A stretch of DNA of 64,000 nucleotides from the NCBI RefSeq assembly GCF_001269425.1, contig NZ_CP011787.1, forward strand, positions 1 through 64,000, read 5' to 3'. The position numbers were made by a program, and so were the translations under genes. The notes below the pieces were generated by a model. It did no database searches. It had not been told where the DNA came from and was given only the letters and a program-made list of their open reading frames with translations. Every line of letters begins with the position of its first letter. The stretch's first letter is position 1. Positions 1-10,151 of this stretch are shown piece after piece. The DNA is from Candidatus Palibaumannia cicadellinicola (GTDB lineage Bacteria > Pseudomonadota > Gammaproteobacteria > Enterobacterales > Enterobacteriaceae).

Positions 1-1548
1 ATGATTGTTACTAATTCAGCTAAGCTGCAAAGTAATCATAGTACTAATGATACTACTAATTTAGTTGATGTAGTACTTATAGGTAGTGGAATTATGAGTG
101 CTACACTTGGTACTTATTTACAAATTCTTGAACCAGACTGGACTATTTACATGTACGAAAATTTAGCAAACTTTGCTGAAGAAAGTTCTAATAGTTTTAA
201 TAATGCTGGTACTGGACACGCTGCTTTTTGTGAAATGAACTATACTCCACTGAATAAAAATGGTGAAATTGATATATCAGCAGCGATATCAGTCAATGAA
301 TCTTTTGAAATTTCAAGACAGTTTTGGGCCTATTTAGTTAAAAATAAACGACTAAACCATCCACCATCTTTCATTAATAATGTACCACATATAAGTTTTG
401 TATGGGGTAATGAAAATATTAGTTTTTTACGTAAACGTTTTTACGCATTGCATAATTCTACACTTTTTAGTGGTATGGAATTATCTGAAGACCCTAAACA
501 AATAAGTCAGTGGGCACCATTAATCATGGATGGTCGTGATACTTTACAGAAAGTAGCAGCTACGCGTATGATTATGGGTACAGACGTAAATTTTGGAGAA
601 ATTACTAAACAATTAGTTACATCGCTACAGCGTAAACCTAATTTTTATTTGCATCTTAACAATAAGGTAGTAAATATCAAAAAAAATTTAGATACCACTT
701 GGACTATATGCTGTACTGAAGAAAATAATTATTTTTTTAAGACTACCATTCGCTCACGTTATGTATTTATTGGATGCGGAGGTGCATCATTAAGACTATT
801 ACAAAAATCAGGAATTGATGAAGTAAATGGTTATGCAGGTTTTCCAGTAGGAGGAAAATTTTTAGTGACTCATAACCCTAATATAATTAGTTATCATCAA
901 GCCAAAGTGTATGGTAAAGCTTCTGTTGGAACTCCGCCTATATCAGTTCCTCATTTAGATACTCGTGTTATTGATGGTAAATTAATGTTATTTTTTGGTC
1001 CTTTTGCAACTGTTAGTAGTAAGTTTCTAAAAAATGGTTCATGGCTAGATTTATTTCAATCACTCACATGCAGAAATATGTTACCAATATTGCATGTTGG
1101 TAAAAATAATATTAATTTAGTTAAATATCTTATTAGTCAACTTATTATGACAGACGAAGATAGACTAAAGGCACTACGCGAATATTATCCACAAGCAAGA
1201 TTAAAAGACTGGATGCTTATCAAAGCAGGTATGCGTGTTCAAATAATCAAAAAAGATGACAAACAAGGAGGCATACTACAGTTTGGTACAAAAATAATTT
1301 CTACTAAAGATGGAACTTTATCTTCATTATTAGGAGCATCTCCTGGAGCATCTACCGCTGCAGATATAATGTTAGAAATATTAGGCATAATGTTTAAAAC
1401 ATATATTACTAGTGAAACTTGGCAAAAAAAACTAAAAGAAATAATACCTTCTTACGGTAAAGATTTAAACGGAAATTTACAATTAACTAATAAAATACGA
1501 AGTTATACTTGTGATTTACTTAAACTTAACTATGTTGAAGCAAAATAA
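1..1548 (+). CDS. mqo: Malate:quinone oxidoreductase
   Basis: Membrane-associated FAD enzyme that oxidises malate to oxaloacetate and passes electrons to the quinone pool. The 515-residue protein aligns along its whole length with E. coli Mqo (548 aa). The FAD-binding glycine motif VVLIGSGIMSATLGTYL is at about residues 24-40, followed by ESSNSFNNAGTGH, FPVGGKFLV and LLGASPGASTAA near the C-terminus. The E. coli signal-like N-terminus and C-terminal tail are both reduced. The ATG is the first base of the window, so a slightly earlier start cannot be excluded, but the alignment suits this start. It gives the cell a one-step link from malate to the ubiquinone made by the ubi genes in this window, and oxaloacetate for PckA. 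Confident by family similarity. Confidence 0.93.
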   Translation: MIVTNSAKLQSNHSTNDTTNLVDVVLIGSGIMSATLGTYLQILEPDWTIYMYENLANFAEESSNSFNNAGTGHAAFCEMNYTPLNKNGEIDISAAISVNESFEISRQFWAYLVKNKRLNHPPSFINNVPHISFVWGNENISFLRKRFYALHNSTLFSGMELSEDPKQISQWAPLIMDGRDTLQKVAATRMIMGTDVNFGEITKQLVTSLQRKPNFYLHLNNKVVNIKKNLDTTWTICCTEENNYFFKTTIRSRYVFIGCGGASLRLLQKSGIDEVNGYAGFPVGGKFLVTHNPNIISYHQAKVYGKASVGTPPISVPHLDTRVIDGKLMLFFGPFATVSSKFLKNGSWLDLFQSLTCRNMLPILHVGKNNINLVKYLISQLIMTDEDRLKALREYYPQARLKDWMLIKAGMRVQIIKKDDKQGGILQFGTKIISTKDGTLSSLLGASPGASTAADIMLEILGIMFKTYITSETWQKKLKEIIPSYGKDLNGNLQLTNKIRSYTCDLLKLNYVEAK

Positions 1549-1608
1549 CTAAATGAGTAATATAACTTACTAAATAAGTTATTTATAATAAAATAAGTTT
1601 AATAAAAG

Positions 1609-2097
1609 ATGTCTCTATATTATCAAAATAAAAAAAACGATCAATTATGGATGCGCTGTGCTCTATCTTTGGCAAAATGTGCAGAGACTAAAGGTGAAGT
1701 ACCTGTAGGTGCAGTTTTAGTATTAGAAGGACAAAAAATAGGAGAAGGCTATAATAGTTCAATTAGTTCTAAAGATCCTACTGCTCATGCAGAAATTATA
1801 GCATTAAGACTAGGAGGTAAAAAAATAGGTAATTATAGGATAAATGGTGCAGTGATGTACGTAACTTTAGAGCCATGTGTAATGTGTACTGGCGCCATGG
1901 TTCATGCACGTATTAATCGTATTGTTTTTGGAGCCAAGGAGGGAAAAACTATATTATCAGGAGCTTCTTCATATGTGCTGAATTATCCTAATATAAACCA
2001 CAGCATAATACTATGCTCTGGTGTGCTAGAAAACGCTTGTACTTCACAAGTACAAGCGTTTTTTCATCGAAAACGCGCAAGTAAAATTAAATATTAA
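1609..2097 (+). CDS. tadA: tRNA-specific adenosine deaminase
   Basis: Zinc enzyme that converts the wobble adenosine of tRNA-Arg(ACG) to inosine, needed to read CGU/CGC/CGA codons. The 162 aa (E. coli 167) show the deaminase signature: His60-Ala-Glu62 (TAHAE), then PCVMC with Cys90 and Cys93 as zinc ligands. It precedes purL in the same order and direction as in E. coli, with mltF missing between them. Odd: codons for about residues 141-152 form a perfect 15-bp inverted repeat followed by six T (listed separately), so the 3' end of the gene carries a terminator-like structure. The protein ends in the basic tail FFHRKRASKIKY, matching the FFRMRR region of E. coli. Confidence 0.95.
   Translation: MSLYYQNKKNDQLWMRCALSLAKCAETKGEVPVGAVLVLEGQKIGEGYNSSISSKDPTAHAEIIALRLGGKKIGNYRINGAVMYVTLEPCVMCTGAMVHARINRIVFGAKEGKTILSGASSYVLNYPNINHSIILCSGVLENACTSQVQAFFHRKRASKIKY
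2030..2064 (+). terminator. Perfect 15-bp hairpin with T run inside tadA
   Basis: Bases 2030-2044 (AAAACGCTTGTACTT) and 2048-2062 are exact reverse complements around a 3-base loop CAC, and the right arm ends in a run of six T. This has the form of a Rho-independent terminator on the + strand, yet it ends 33 bases before the tadA stop codon and is translated as part of TadA. It is far more perfect than any other hairpin in the window. Confidence 0.6.
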
Positions 2098-2200
2098 ATT
2101 TATACTTTTATTAAAAATAAAGTAATTAACTTTTGATATATTAAAATAATATTTTTATCAACTAAAACAATAAGTAGAAGTAATAGAGAGAGCTGTTATT

Positions 2201-5200
2201 ATGGAAATATTTCGTGGTTTACCTGCTATGTCAGTATTTCGTATTAATAAGCTACTATCCTGTTGCAAAACAATGAACTTACCAGTTAATTATATTGATA
2301 CTGAATATATTTATTTTGCTGAAATTAATCCAAAACTAACTAACAATGAAAATAAAAATTTAATTAAAATATTAAAATGTATTTCTTATAATAATGATAT
2401 TAAGTATCAAAATAGTCGTCTAATGTTAGTAACACCACGTTATGGTACTATTTCTCCATGGTCTTCAAAAGCACAAGATATTTTGCACAATTGTGGACTA
2501 AAGCAAGTAAAACGTATTGAGCGGGGGATAGCTTTTTGGATTAACGCACCAAAAATTAATAATACTCAATGGAAACAATTAGGAGAATTACTACATGATC
2601 GTATGATTCATACAGTGTTAGATAATTTTGAACAAGCACCACTATTATTATCTAAAAATTCCCTAGAATCATTTAATATGATAGATATACTAAGTCTTGG
2701 TCGCGATGCTTTAGAAGAAGCTAATATATCATTAGGTCTTGCTCTAACAAAACAATTAATTCAATATTTATTCGATACATTAACTAGTATGAAACGCAAC
2801 ATTAGTGATGTGGAACTTTATATGTTTGCACAGGCTAATTCTGAACACTGTCGACACAATATTTTTAATGCAAAATGGTTAATTAATGGTAAGCCTCAGA
2901 ATAAATCTCTATTTAATATGATTAAATCGACGTTCACTAAAAATCCAGATTATGTACTATCGGCTTATAAAGATAATGCTGCAGTTATAGAAGGACCGGT
3001 AGTGGGTCGTTTCTTTTATGATACACAAATTGAACGTTATGATTATCATCAGGAAGCTGTAAACATTGTAATAAAAGTAGAAACACATAATCATCCTACA
3101 GCTATTTCACCTTGGCCAGGAGCAGCTACTGGTATAGGAGGAGAAATTCGTGACGAAGGCGCTACTGGAATTGGCGCTAAACCTAAAGCTGGCTTAGTGG
3201 GTTTTACTGTATCTAATTTAAGAATACCAGGATTTATCCAGCCTTGGGAAGGGAACTTTTTACGGCCAGATCATATATTTTCAGCATTAGAAATTATGAC
3301 AGATGCTCCTTTAGGAGGGGCATCATTTAATAATGAATTCGGACGTCCTTTAATTATAGGTTATTTTCGTACTTATGAAGAGTTAGTTAACAGCCATAAC
3401 GGAATTGAGTTGCGTGGTTATTACAAACCGATAATGTTAGCTGGAGGAATCGGTAATATACGTAATGAACATGTGCATAAAAATACAATTAAAAGATACG
3501 CAAATTTAATTGTATTAGGTGGCCCAGCTATGAATATAGGCCTAGGTGGTAGTACTGCATCATCTATAGCATCAGGTCAGTCTGATACATATCTTGATTT
3601 TGCATCGGTGCAGCGTGATAATCCTGAAATGGAACGTAGGTGCCAGGAAGTAATAGATCGATGTTGTCAATTAGGTAAATATAATCCTATATTATTTATC
3701 CATGATGTAGGTGCTGGTGGTTTATCTAATGCTCTATTAGAACTTATTAGAGATTTAAAGTGCGGCGGTAGTTTTAATTTACGCGCTATCCCTAACGATG
3801 AACCTAGCATGAGCCCACTGAAAATATGGTGTAATGAAGCACAAGAACGCTATGTAATTGCTTTATTACCAGAAAATTTAGCACAATTCGAAGCAATTTG
3901 CCGCCGAGAACGTGCCCCTTTTGCTTGTATTGGTACAACTACAAAAAAATTACATGTCATTCTTCATGACGACCATTTTAGAACTAATGTCGTTGATCTT
4001 CCACTAGAATTTTTTTTTGGAAAAGTACCTAATATGATACGTGATGTCGTTAGCTTACAAGCTGTCGGACAAGAACTTAATCGCCAACATATAATTTTAG
4101 CAGAAGCAGTACAACGTGTATTACATCTTCCTGTAGTAGCAGAAAAAACATTTCTTATTACGATTGCAGATCGTAGCGTGACTGGTATGGTAGCACGTGA
4201 TCAAATGGTCGGACCATGGCAAGTCCCGGTTGCAGACTGTGCTATTACTTTGGCTAGCTTTGATAGCTATTATGGGGAGGTAATGTCTATAGGAGAACGA
4301 GCTCCGGTAGCACTACTAAACTTTACTGCGTCAGCTAGACTTGCAGTAGGAGAGGCAATAACTAATCTTGCTGCTACAAATATTGGTGATATAAAGCTAG
4401 TTAAACTATCTGCTAATTGGATGGCTGCAGCAGGTCATCCAGGTGAAGATGCTGGTCTTTATGCAGCAGTTAAAAATATAAGTGAGGAGGTTTGTCCAGC
4501 GCTAGGGCTAACAATTATAGTAGGTAAAGATTCTATGTCAATGAAAACTAGTTGGCAAAATGGTACTACTAATAAATTATGCGAAATGACAGCCCCGCTA
4601 TCGCTAGTAATAACTGCTGTTGCTAAAGTTGAAGATGTACGCGCGACTGTTACACCACAATTGCGAGTAAATTGCGATAATCTATTAATTTTAATCAATT
4701 TAGGCTCTGGTCATCAAGCTCTAGGTGCTACTGCACTAGCACAGGTTTATCGTCAATTAGGTGATGATACAGCTGATATTCGTAATATTGAAGAATTAGC
4801 CAGTTTTTACAGAAGCATACAAAAATTAGTAACTACTGGCTATCTACTAGCCTATCATGATAGATCTGATGGTGGTTTACTAGTTACTCTAGCAGAAATG
4901 GCTTTTGCTGGTCATTGCGGTATTGATGTAGATATTGCTGTACTTGGTGAAGATTATCTATCAGCTCTTTTTAATGAAGAGTTAGGTGCAATAATACAAA
5001 TTGCTATATCAGATTTAAATGCAGTACTGAAAATTTTTGAAGATGAGAATATTGCTAAATGTATTTATATACTAGGATCTTCTAAAATTGGAGACAATTT
5101 TATTATCCGCCATGGTGGTAACTATCTATATAGTGAAAGTCGTACTTTATTACGCACTTGGTGGGCAGAAACTAGCTGGCAGATGCAAAGATTAAGAGAT

Positions 5201-6097
5201 AATCCAGAATGTGCAGATCAAGAACATATTGCCCGTCAAGATAAGTCTGATCCTGGTCTTAACGTAAAACTTAGCTTTAATTTAAATGAAGATATTGCTG
5301 CACCTTATATTGCTAAAGGTATACCACCTAAAGTTGCTATTTTACGTGAACAAGGTATAAACTCTAATGTAGAAATGGCAGCAGCATTTCATAGAGCTGG
5401 ATTTCATGCTATAGACGTACATATGAGTGATTTAATATCAGGAGTCATTAATTTAAAGAATTTTCATATGTTAGTCGCATGTGGTGGTTTTTCTTATGGT
5501 GATGTATTAGGTTCTGGGGAAGGTTGGGCTAAATCAATATTATTCAACTCTTATGTACGCGACGAGTTTGAAGCTTTCTTCTATCGTCCAAATACCTTAG
5601 CACTTGGAGTGTGTAACGGATGTCAGATGATGTCTCATCTTAGAGAATTAATTCCAGGCGTAGAACTTTGGCCACATTTTATTCGTAATAAGTCTGAAAG
5701 TTTCGAATCTCGTTTTAGTTTAGTTGAAGTTACCTATAGTCCATCTATTTTGTTACAAGATATGGTTGGTTCTAGGTTACCAATTGTCATTTCCCATGGA
5801 GAAGGACGTGTAAATTTTAACAATGATGAACATTTGATTGCTATAGAAAAAATGAGATTAGTAGCATTACGCTATATTGATAACTACGGACGAGTAACAG
5901 AAAAGTATCCTGCTAACCCTAACGGTTCAGTAAATGGTATAACTGCGATTACTAGTATAAATGGTCAGGTAACACTAATTATGCCACATCCAGAACGTAT
6001 ATTTCGTACAGTAAGTAATTCCTGGCATCCTGATGAATGGGGAGAAGATAGCCCTTGGATGCGACTGTTTCGTAATGCGCGTAAACAAATAGGTTAA
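2201..6097 (+). CDS. purL: Phosphoribosylformylglycinamidine synthase
   Basis: Fourth step of de novo purine synthesis: FGAR + glutamine + ATP to FGAM. Single-chain 1298-aa enzyme (E. coli 1295). The order is N-terminal PurS-like domain, two AIR-synthase-type ATPase halves (motifs EAQERYV and GKDSMSMKT), and a C-terminal class I glutaminase with the nucleophile in [11 protein letters not shown] and the HPER motif close to the end. The start [19 protein letters not shown] matches E. coli. With purH, purD and glyA in this window it suggests a retained IMP pathway. No PurR-type operator could be seen upstream. Confidence 0.97.
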   Translation: MEIFRGLPAMSVFRINKLLSCCKTMNLPVNYIDTEYIYFAEINPKLTNNENKNLIKILKCISYNNDIKYQNSRLMLVTPRYGTISPWSSKAQDILHNCGLKQVKRIERGIAFWINAPKINNTQWKQLGELLHDRMIHTVLDNFEQAPLLLSKNSLESFNMIDILSLGRDALEEANISLGLALTKQLIQYLFDTLTSMKRNISDVELYMFAQANSEHCRHNIFNAKWLINGKPQNKSLFNMIKSTFTKNPDYVLSAYKDNAAVIEGPVVGRFFYDTQIERYDYHQEAVNIVIKVETHNHPTAISPWPGAATGIGGEIRDEGATGIGAKPKAGLVGFTVSNLRIPGFIQPWEGNFLRPDHIFSALEIMTDAPLGGASFNNEFGRPLIIGYFRTYEELVNSHNGIELRGYYKPIMLAGGIGNIRNEHVHKNTIKRYANLIVLGGPAMNIGLGGSTASSIASGQSDTYLDFASVQRDNPEMERRCQEVIDRCCQLGKYNPILFIHDVGAGGLSNALLELIRDLKCGGSFNLRAIPNDEPSMSPLKIWCNEAQERYVIALLPENLAQFEAICRRERAPFACIGTTTKKLHVILHDDHFRTNVVDLPLEFFFGKVPNMIRDVVSLQAVGQELNRQHIILAEAVQRVLHLPVVAEKTFLITIADRSVTGMVARDQMVGPWQVPVADCAITLASFDSYYGEVMSIGERAPVALLNFTASARLAVGEAITNLAATNIGDIKLVKLSANWMAAAGHPGEDAGLYAAVKNISEEVCPALGLTIIVGKDSMSMKTSWQNGTTNKLCEMTAPLSLVITAVAKVEDVRATVTPQLRVNCDNLLILINLGSGHQALGATALAQVYRQLGDDTADIRNIEELASFYRSIQKLVTTGYLLAYHDRSDGGLLVTLAEMAFAGHCGIDVDIAVLGEDYLSALFNEELGAIIQIAISDLNAVLKIFEDENIAKCIYILGSSKIGDNFIIRHGGNYLYSESRTLLRTWWAETSWQMQRLRDNPECADQEHIARQDKSDPGLNVKLSFNLNEDIAAPYIAKGIPPKVAILREQGINSNVEMAAAFHRAGFHAIDVHMSDLISGVINLKNFHMLVACGGFSYGDVLGSGEGWAKSILFNSYVRDEFEAFFYRPNTLALGVCNGCQMMSHLRELIPGVELWPHFIRNKSESFESRFSLVEVTYSPSILLQDMVGSRLPIVISHGEGRVNFNNDEHLIAIEKMRLVALRYIDNYGRVTEKYPANPNGSVNGITAITSINGQVTLIMPHPERIFRTVSNSWHPDEWGEDSPWMRLFRNARKQIG

Positions 6098-6238
6098 ATT
6101 TTAAATAAAATTATATATAATATTGTCATACTATTATAGTAAATATTTTTTTAAATTAAACTAATTAAGTTTGTTTATAAAAACAATTTCATTGTACTAT
6201 AAAATATGAATTTTATTCATAACTAGTAGTGAGAAAAA

Positions 6239-7492
6239 ATGTTAACAAATAACATCAATATTAAAAATTATGATCAAGAGTTATGGTGGGCAATACAGCA
6301 AGAAACCATACGTCAGGAAGAACATATAGAATTGATAGCATCTGAAAACTACGCTAGTAAGCGAGTGATGCAAGTACAAGGTTCCTTACTGACTAATAAA
6401 TATGCTGAAGGTTATCCTGGGAAGCGTTACTATGGTGGTTGTAAATTAGTTGATGTAGTAGAAACATTAGCTATTGATCGTGCTAAACAATTATTTGGCG
6501 GAGATTATGCTAACGTACAACCACATTCAGGTTCACAGGCTAACTTTGCGGTTTATACAGCTTTATTACAACCTGGAGATACAGTGCTAGGAATGGACTT
6601 AGCACATGGCGGTCACTTAACTCACGGCTCATCAGTAAACTTTTCTGGTAAAATGTATAATGTAATATCTTATGGTGTTGATGAAAATGGTTACATTGAC
6701 TTTAATCAGCTAAATACACTAGCAATTAAGCATAAGCCAAAAATGATTATAGGTGGCTTTTCTGCTTATTCTCGTGTAGTAGATTGGACTATAATGCGCA
6801 AGATAGCAAATAGTATTATGGCTTTTTTAGTTGTAGATATGGCCCATATAGCTGGACTTGTAGCTGCTGGTATTTATCCTAACCCAGTACCTTATGCTGA
6901 TGTAGTAACCACTACTACTCATAAAACATTAGCTGGTCCTAGAGGAGGATTAATCATAGCAAAAGGTGGTAATAAAGAAATGTATAATAAGCTGAATTCA
7001 TCAGTATTCCCTGGAGCACAAGGTGGGCCTCTCATGCATGTAATAGCTGGCAAAGCTATAGCTCTAAAAGAAGCTATGGAGCCAGAGTTTAAAACTTATC
7101 AGCAACAAGTTGTTAATAATGCTAAAATGATGGTCAATGTATTCCTTAATAGAGGATTTAACGTAGTATCGGGCGGAACAGATAATCACCTTTTTTTACT
7201 AAATCTAGTAAATAAAAATATTACTGGTAAAGAAGCTGATTTTGCTCTGGGTCGTGCTAATATTACAGTAAATAAGAATATCATTCCAAATGATCCAAAA
7301 AGTCCATTTGTTACATCTGGTATCCGTATTGGTACTCCTGCTGTTACACGCCGTGGCTTTAATGAAACTGATGTTTATAAACTAGCTAACTGGATTTGTG
7401 ATATATTAGATAATATTAATAATGAAGAAGTTATTCAATCTACTAAGAAAAAAGTACTAGATATCTGCGCTAGTCATCCAGTTTATACTTAA
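6239..7492 (+). CDS. glyA: Serine hydroxymethyltransferase
   Basis: PLP enzyme that splits serine to glycine and charges tetrahydrofolate with a one-carbon unit, feeding PurH, PurD (glycine) and other C1 reactions. 417 aa, the same length as E. coli GlyA. The PLP lysine is Lys229 in [14 protein letters not shown], and the motifs [10 protein letters not shown] and QPHSGSQAN are intact. The AT-rich 140-base leader has GTGAGAAAAA just before the ATG as a weak ribosome site. It is convergent with suhB, as in E. coli. Confidence 0.97.
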   Translation: MLTNNINIKNYDQELWWAIQQETIRQEEHIELIASENYASKRVMQVQGSLLTNKYAEGYPGKRYYGGCKLVDVVETLAIDRAKQLFGGDYANVQPHSGSQANFAVYTALLQPGDTVLGMDLAHGGHLTHGSSVNFSGKMYNVISYGVDENGYIDFNQLNTLAIKHKPKMIIGGFSAYSRVVDWTIMRKIANSIMAFLVVDMAHIAGLVAAGIYPNPVPYADVVTTTTHKTLAGPRGGLIIAKGGNKEMYNKLNSSVFPGAQGGPLMHVIAGKAIALKEAMEPEFKTYQQQVVNNAKMMVNVFLNRGFNVVSGGTDNHLFLLNLVNKNITGKEADFALGRANITVNKNIIPNDPKSPFVTSGIRIGTPAVTRRGFNETDVYKLANWICDILDNINNEEVIQSTKKKVLDICASHPVYT

Positions 7493-7506
7493 AAAGTATA
7501 ATAATA

Positions 7507-8295
7507 TTATTTACTTATAATATTTATTATATCTTGAACTATACGTGAATTGCCAGCTAAAATTTTACAATCCAGCTGAATATTATTATTAATCTTTACA
7601 AGATTAAAATCTTTTACCCAGCCACCTGATTCTACTACTAGTAACTCACTAGTAGTGTGACATGTGGTTAAACCAATATCAAATAAAAATAAACAGTCTA
7701 CTCTTCCAGCTGCAAGATAGGCTATATCTAGCGTACTTGATCCTGTGCAGCGTAAATCTATACAATTATTTAATAATTTAAGTAGTAAATTACTATATTC
7801 AGTATAATATTTTGGGTTTTGCTGTTGAATAGGAGAATTGATGCTAAGAATAGTACCTGCTAAATTTTTTCTGCTACTACTACGTAATCGATAGCTATTC
7901 ATTTGGGCACCATGGCCCCTTATTGTACTAAATAGTTCATTACGCATAGGATCGTATACTACTGCAATTTCAGTTCGTCCTTTAAAACATACTGAAATTG
8001 AAACAGCAATATGAGGAATACGTTTAATAAAATTATTAATACTATCAATAGGATATATAATCCAGGTTATAGATCTATCTCTACCAGTTATCTGTCCACT
8101 TTGTTCATTAATCACAGTATGCTTAGGATAATATTTAAGAATAATTTCAATCATTAAGCGTTCTGCTTCTTTGTTAACATAAGTAAGAAAGTGATTTTTA
8201 TTGGTGTTACTAGCTTCTATATTATCATAGTATTTAGCCAAAAAATCTCCTGCTTTTCGCGCAGCACGACTAGTAATATTTAGCATGGAATGCAT
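7507..8295 (-). CDS. suhB: SuhB-like inositol monophosphatase family protein, catalytic residues lost
   Basis: Aligns along its length with E. coli SuhB (262 against 267 aa), and gene position (glyA-suhB-iscS, suhB on the opposite strand) agrees. SuhB is an inositol-1-phosphatase that also acts with NusA in rRNA antitermination and ribosome assembly; that second role is reported not to need phosphatase activity. Here the catalytic signature is damaged. WVIDPLDGTTNF of E. coli reads WIIYPIDSINNF (Tyr81 for the metal-binding Asp, DGT to DSI), EESGE reads NEQSGQ, and the second metal motif PWDFAAG reads TTCHTTS (residues 210-216). The fold-defining parts (VVYDPMRNELF, AYLAAGRVD, ELLVVESGG) are kept. 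Either a structural, non-catalytic SuhB or a gene starting to decay. Confidence 0.85.
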   Translation of the reverse strand: MHSMLNITSRAARKAGDFLAKYYDNIEASNTNKNHFLTYVNKEAERLMIEIILKYYPKHTVINEQSGQITGRDRSITWIIYPIDSINNFIKRIPHIAVSISVCFKGRTEIAVVYDPMRNELFSTIRGHGAQMNSYRLRSSSRKNLAGTILSINSPIQQQNPKYYTEYSNLLLKLLNNCIDLRCTGSSTLDIAYLAAGRVDCLFLFDIGLTTCHTTSELLVVESGGWVKDFNLVKINNNIQLDCKILAGNSRIVQDIINIISK

Positions 8296-8348
8296 ATGTT
8301 TTTAACTTAAAAAAAGTTATCTATAATAATAAAAAATTAATATTAACT

Positions 8349-8370
8349 ACTATACTATAGTTAGTATAGT
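8349..8370. repeat. Palindrome upstream of iscS
   Basis: ACTATACTA (8349-8357) and TAGTATAGT (8362-8370) are perfect complements around TAGT, in the iscS leader about 40 bases before the start codon. They contain -10-like TATACT/TATAGT hexamers. In E. coli IscR binds in front of this operon, but iscR is absent here, so an operator role is only a guess. It may be a promoter or simple AT-rich repeat. Confidence 0.4.
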
Positions 8371-8394
8371 ATAGTATATATTATAGTACGAGGT

Positions 8395-8400
8395 AGGAGT
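8395..8400 (+). promoter_or_regulatory. Ribosome binding site fixing the iscS start
   Basis: AGGAGT lies nine bases before the ATG at 8410, a clear Shine-Dalgarno in a genome where most genes have poor ones. It shows that the start of iscS is at 8410, ahead of the frameshift, and not at the later in-frame ATG at 8477. Confidence 0.65.
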
Positions 8401-8409
8401 GAATTGAGT

Positions 8410-9583
8410 ATGAAATTACCTGTATATCTTGACTATGCTGCTACTACTCCGGTAGATCCAAGAGTAGCTGAAAAAAATGATGCAATATCTAACTATTGAA
8501 GGAATTTTTGGTAACCCGGCTTCTCGTTATCATCGTTATGGTTGGCTAGCTGAAGAAGCAGTAGATATAGCACGTAATCAAATTGCAGTTCTTATTGGAG
8601 CTGATTCACGTGAGATTATTTTTACTTCTGGTGCAACTGAATCAGATAATCTTGCTATTAAAGGAGTAGCGCAAGCTAATAGAGAAAAAGGTAATCATAT
8701 TATTACTAGTTTAACCGAACATAAAGCTGTTATAGATACCTGTAAATATTTGGAACAATATGGATATAACGTAACATGGTTAGTTCCAAATAAAAAAGGT
8801 TTAATTTCGCTAACACAACTTAGTAATGCTGTACGAAAAGATACTATATTAGTATCATTAATGCATGTTAATAACGAAATTGGAATTATTAATAATATAG
8901 CTACCTTTGGGCATTTATGTAAAAACAATAATATTATATTCCATGTAGATGCTACTCAGAGTATAGGTAAACTACCTATTGATCTTTCAGTACTTCCGGT
9001 AGATTTAATGTCTTTTAGTAGTCATAAATTATATGGCCCTAAAGGTATTGGTTGCTTGTATATTAGTCGTAAAAAGAAAATAAATATAAATGCACAAATG
9101 CATGGTGGAGGGCATGAGCGTGGCATACGTTCAGGTACTTTGCCTGTACATCAAATTGTTGGAATGGGTGAGGCGTATCGTATTGCTAAAGAAGAAATGG
9201 CTAATGATATGTTACGTATTAGGGTGTTACGTGATCGCTTATGGCAAGGGTTAAAAAAGATAAAAGGGGTTGTAGTAAATGGAGATTTATCGCATAGTTT
9301 ATTTACTATACTAAACGTTAGTATTCATAATGTTGATGGTGAGTCGCTAATGATTTTTTTGAATGACCTAGCTGTTTCATCAGGCTCTGCTTGTAATTCG
9401 ACTAATTTAGAATCATCGTACGTACTACGTGCACTAGGTATTAATGATAAACTAGCTCATAGTTCAATTAGATTCTCTCTAGGTCGTTTCACTACCAAAG
9501 AAGAGATAGATTATGCTATTACACAGTTTCATCGTGCTGTTGCACATCAGCGAATTATATCACCAAAATATTATTTATATTAA
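8410..9583 (+). CDS. iscS: Cysteine desulfurase IscS, reading frame broken by one extra A
   Basis: PLP enzyme that takes sulfur from cysteine for Fe-S clusters and, through TusA, for tRNA thiolation. Reading starts at 8410 as [20 protein letters not shown], just as in E. coli, but a run of seven A (8471-8477) has one base too many. Frame 0 then stops at TGA 8497-8499, while the rest (from 8477, [17 protein letters not shown] onward) continues in the next frame for 368 codons with no further damage. Active residues remain: Lys in [12 protein letters not shown] and Cys in [20 protein letters not shown]. The C-terminus ends about 14 residues early (SPKYYLY), removing part of the IscU-docking tail. 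iscR, iscU, iscA, hscBA and fdx are missing on both sides. Function may be rescued by slippage at the A run or by start at 8477; otherwise a young pseudogene. Confidence 0.85.
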
Positions 9584-9669
9584 CTAATATCATTATATAA
9601 AAAATGATACATACAGTTCAGCATAACAGCTATTATGCTATAAATATAAATCAAGGAAAAATAAATAAT

Positions 9670-10104
9670 ATGTCGTTTGAACGTACACTTTCTATTATCA
9701 AGCCTAATGCTGTTACTAAGAACGTAGTAGGTGCTATTATAAATCGTTTTGAAAATGCTGGTTTTAATATTATTGGTATAAAAATGTTAACACTTACACG
9801 TGAGCAGGCTGAAAAATTTTATATTCATCATAAAAGTAAACCTTTCTTCGACAGTCTAGTTTCTTTCATGATTTCTGGTCCTATAGTAGTACAAGTACTT
9901 GAATGTAAAGATGCAATACGCCGTAACCGTGAGATTATAGGATCTACAAATCCAGCTTATGCTTTAACTGGAACTTTAAGAGCAGATTATGCTGATAACT
10001 TAATAGAAAACGCAGTGCATGGTTCTGACTCAGTAGAATCTGCTCTTAATGAAATTGATTATTTTTTTGATGTAAATGAAGTGTTTATGAAAAATTTTAA
10101 TTAA
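9670..10104 (+). CDS. ndk: Nucleoside diphosphate kinase
   Basis: Moves the terminal phosphate of ATP to NDPs through a phosphohistidine. The open frame begins at 9604, but [19 protein letters not shown] at 9670 matches the family N-terminus (E. coli [15 protein letters not shown]) and gives 144 aa (E. coli 143); AAGG at 9653-9656 could serve as a distant ribosome site. The catalytic His118 is in NAVHGSDS. In E. coli ndk is separated from ispG by rlmN and rodZ; here only 47 bases lie between, so both are lost. Confidence 0.93.
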   Translation: MSFERTLSIIKPNAVTKNVVGAIINRFENAGFNIIGIKMLTLTREQAEKFYIHHKSKPFFDSLVSFMISGPIVVQVLECKDAIRRNREIIGSTNPAYALTGTLRADYADNLIENAVHGSDSVESALNEIDYFFDVNEVFMKNFN

Positions 10105-10151
10105 ATAGCAATATATAATATATATTTAATCAATATAATAAGTTTATTATT

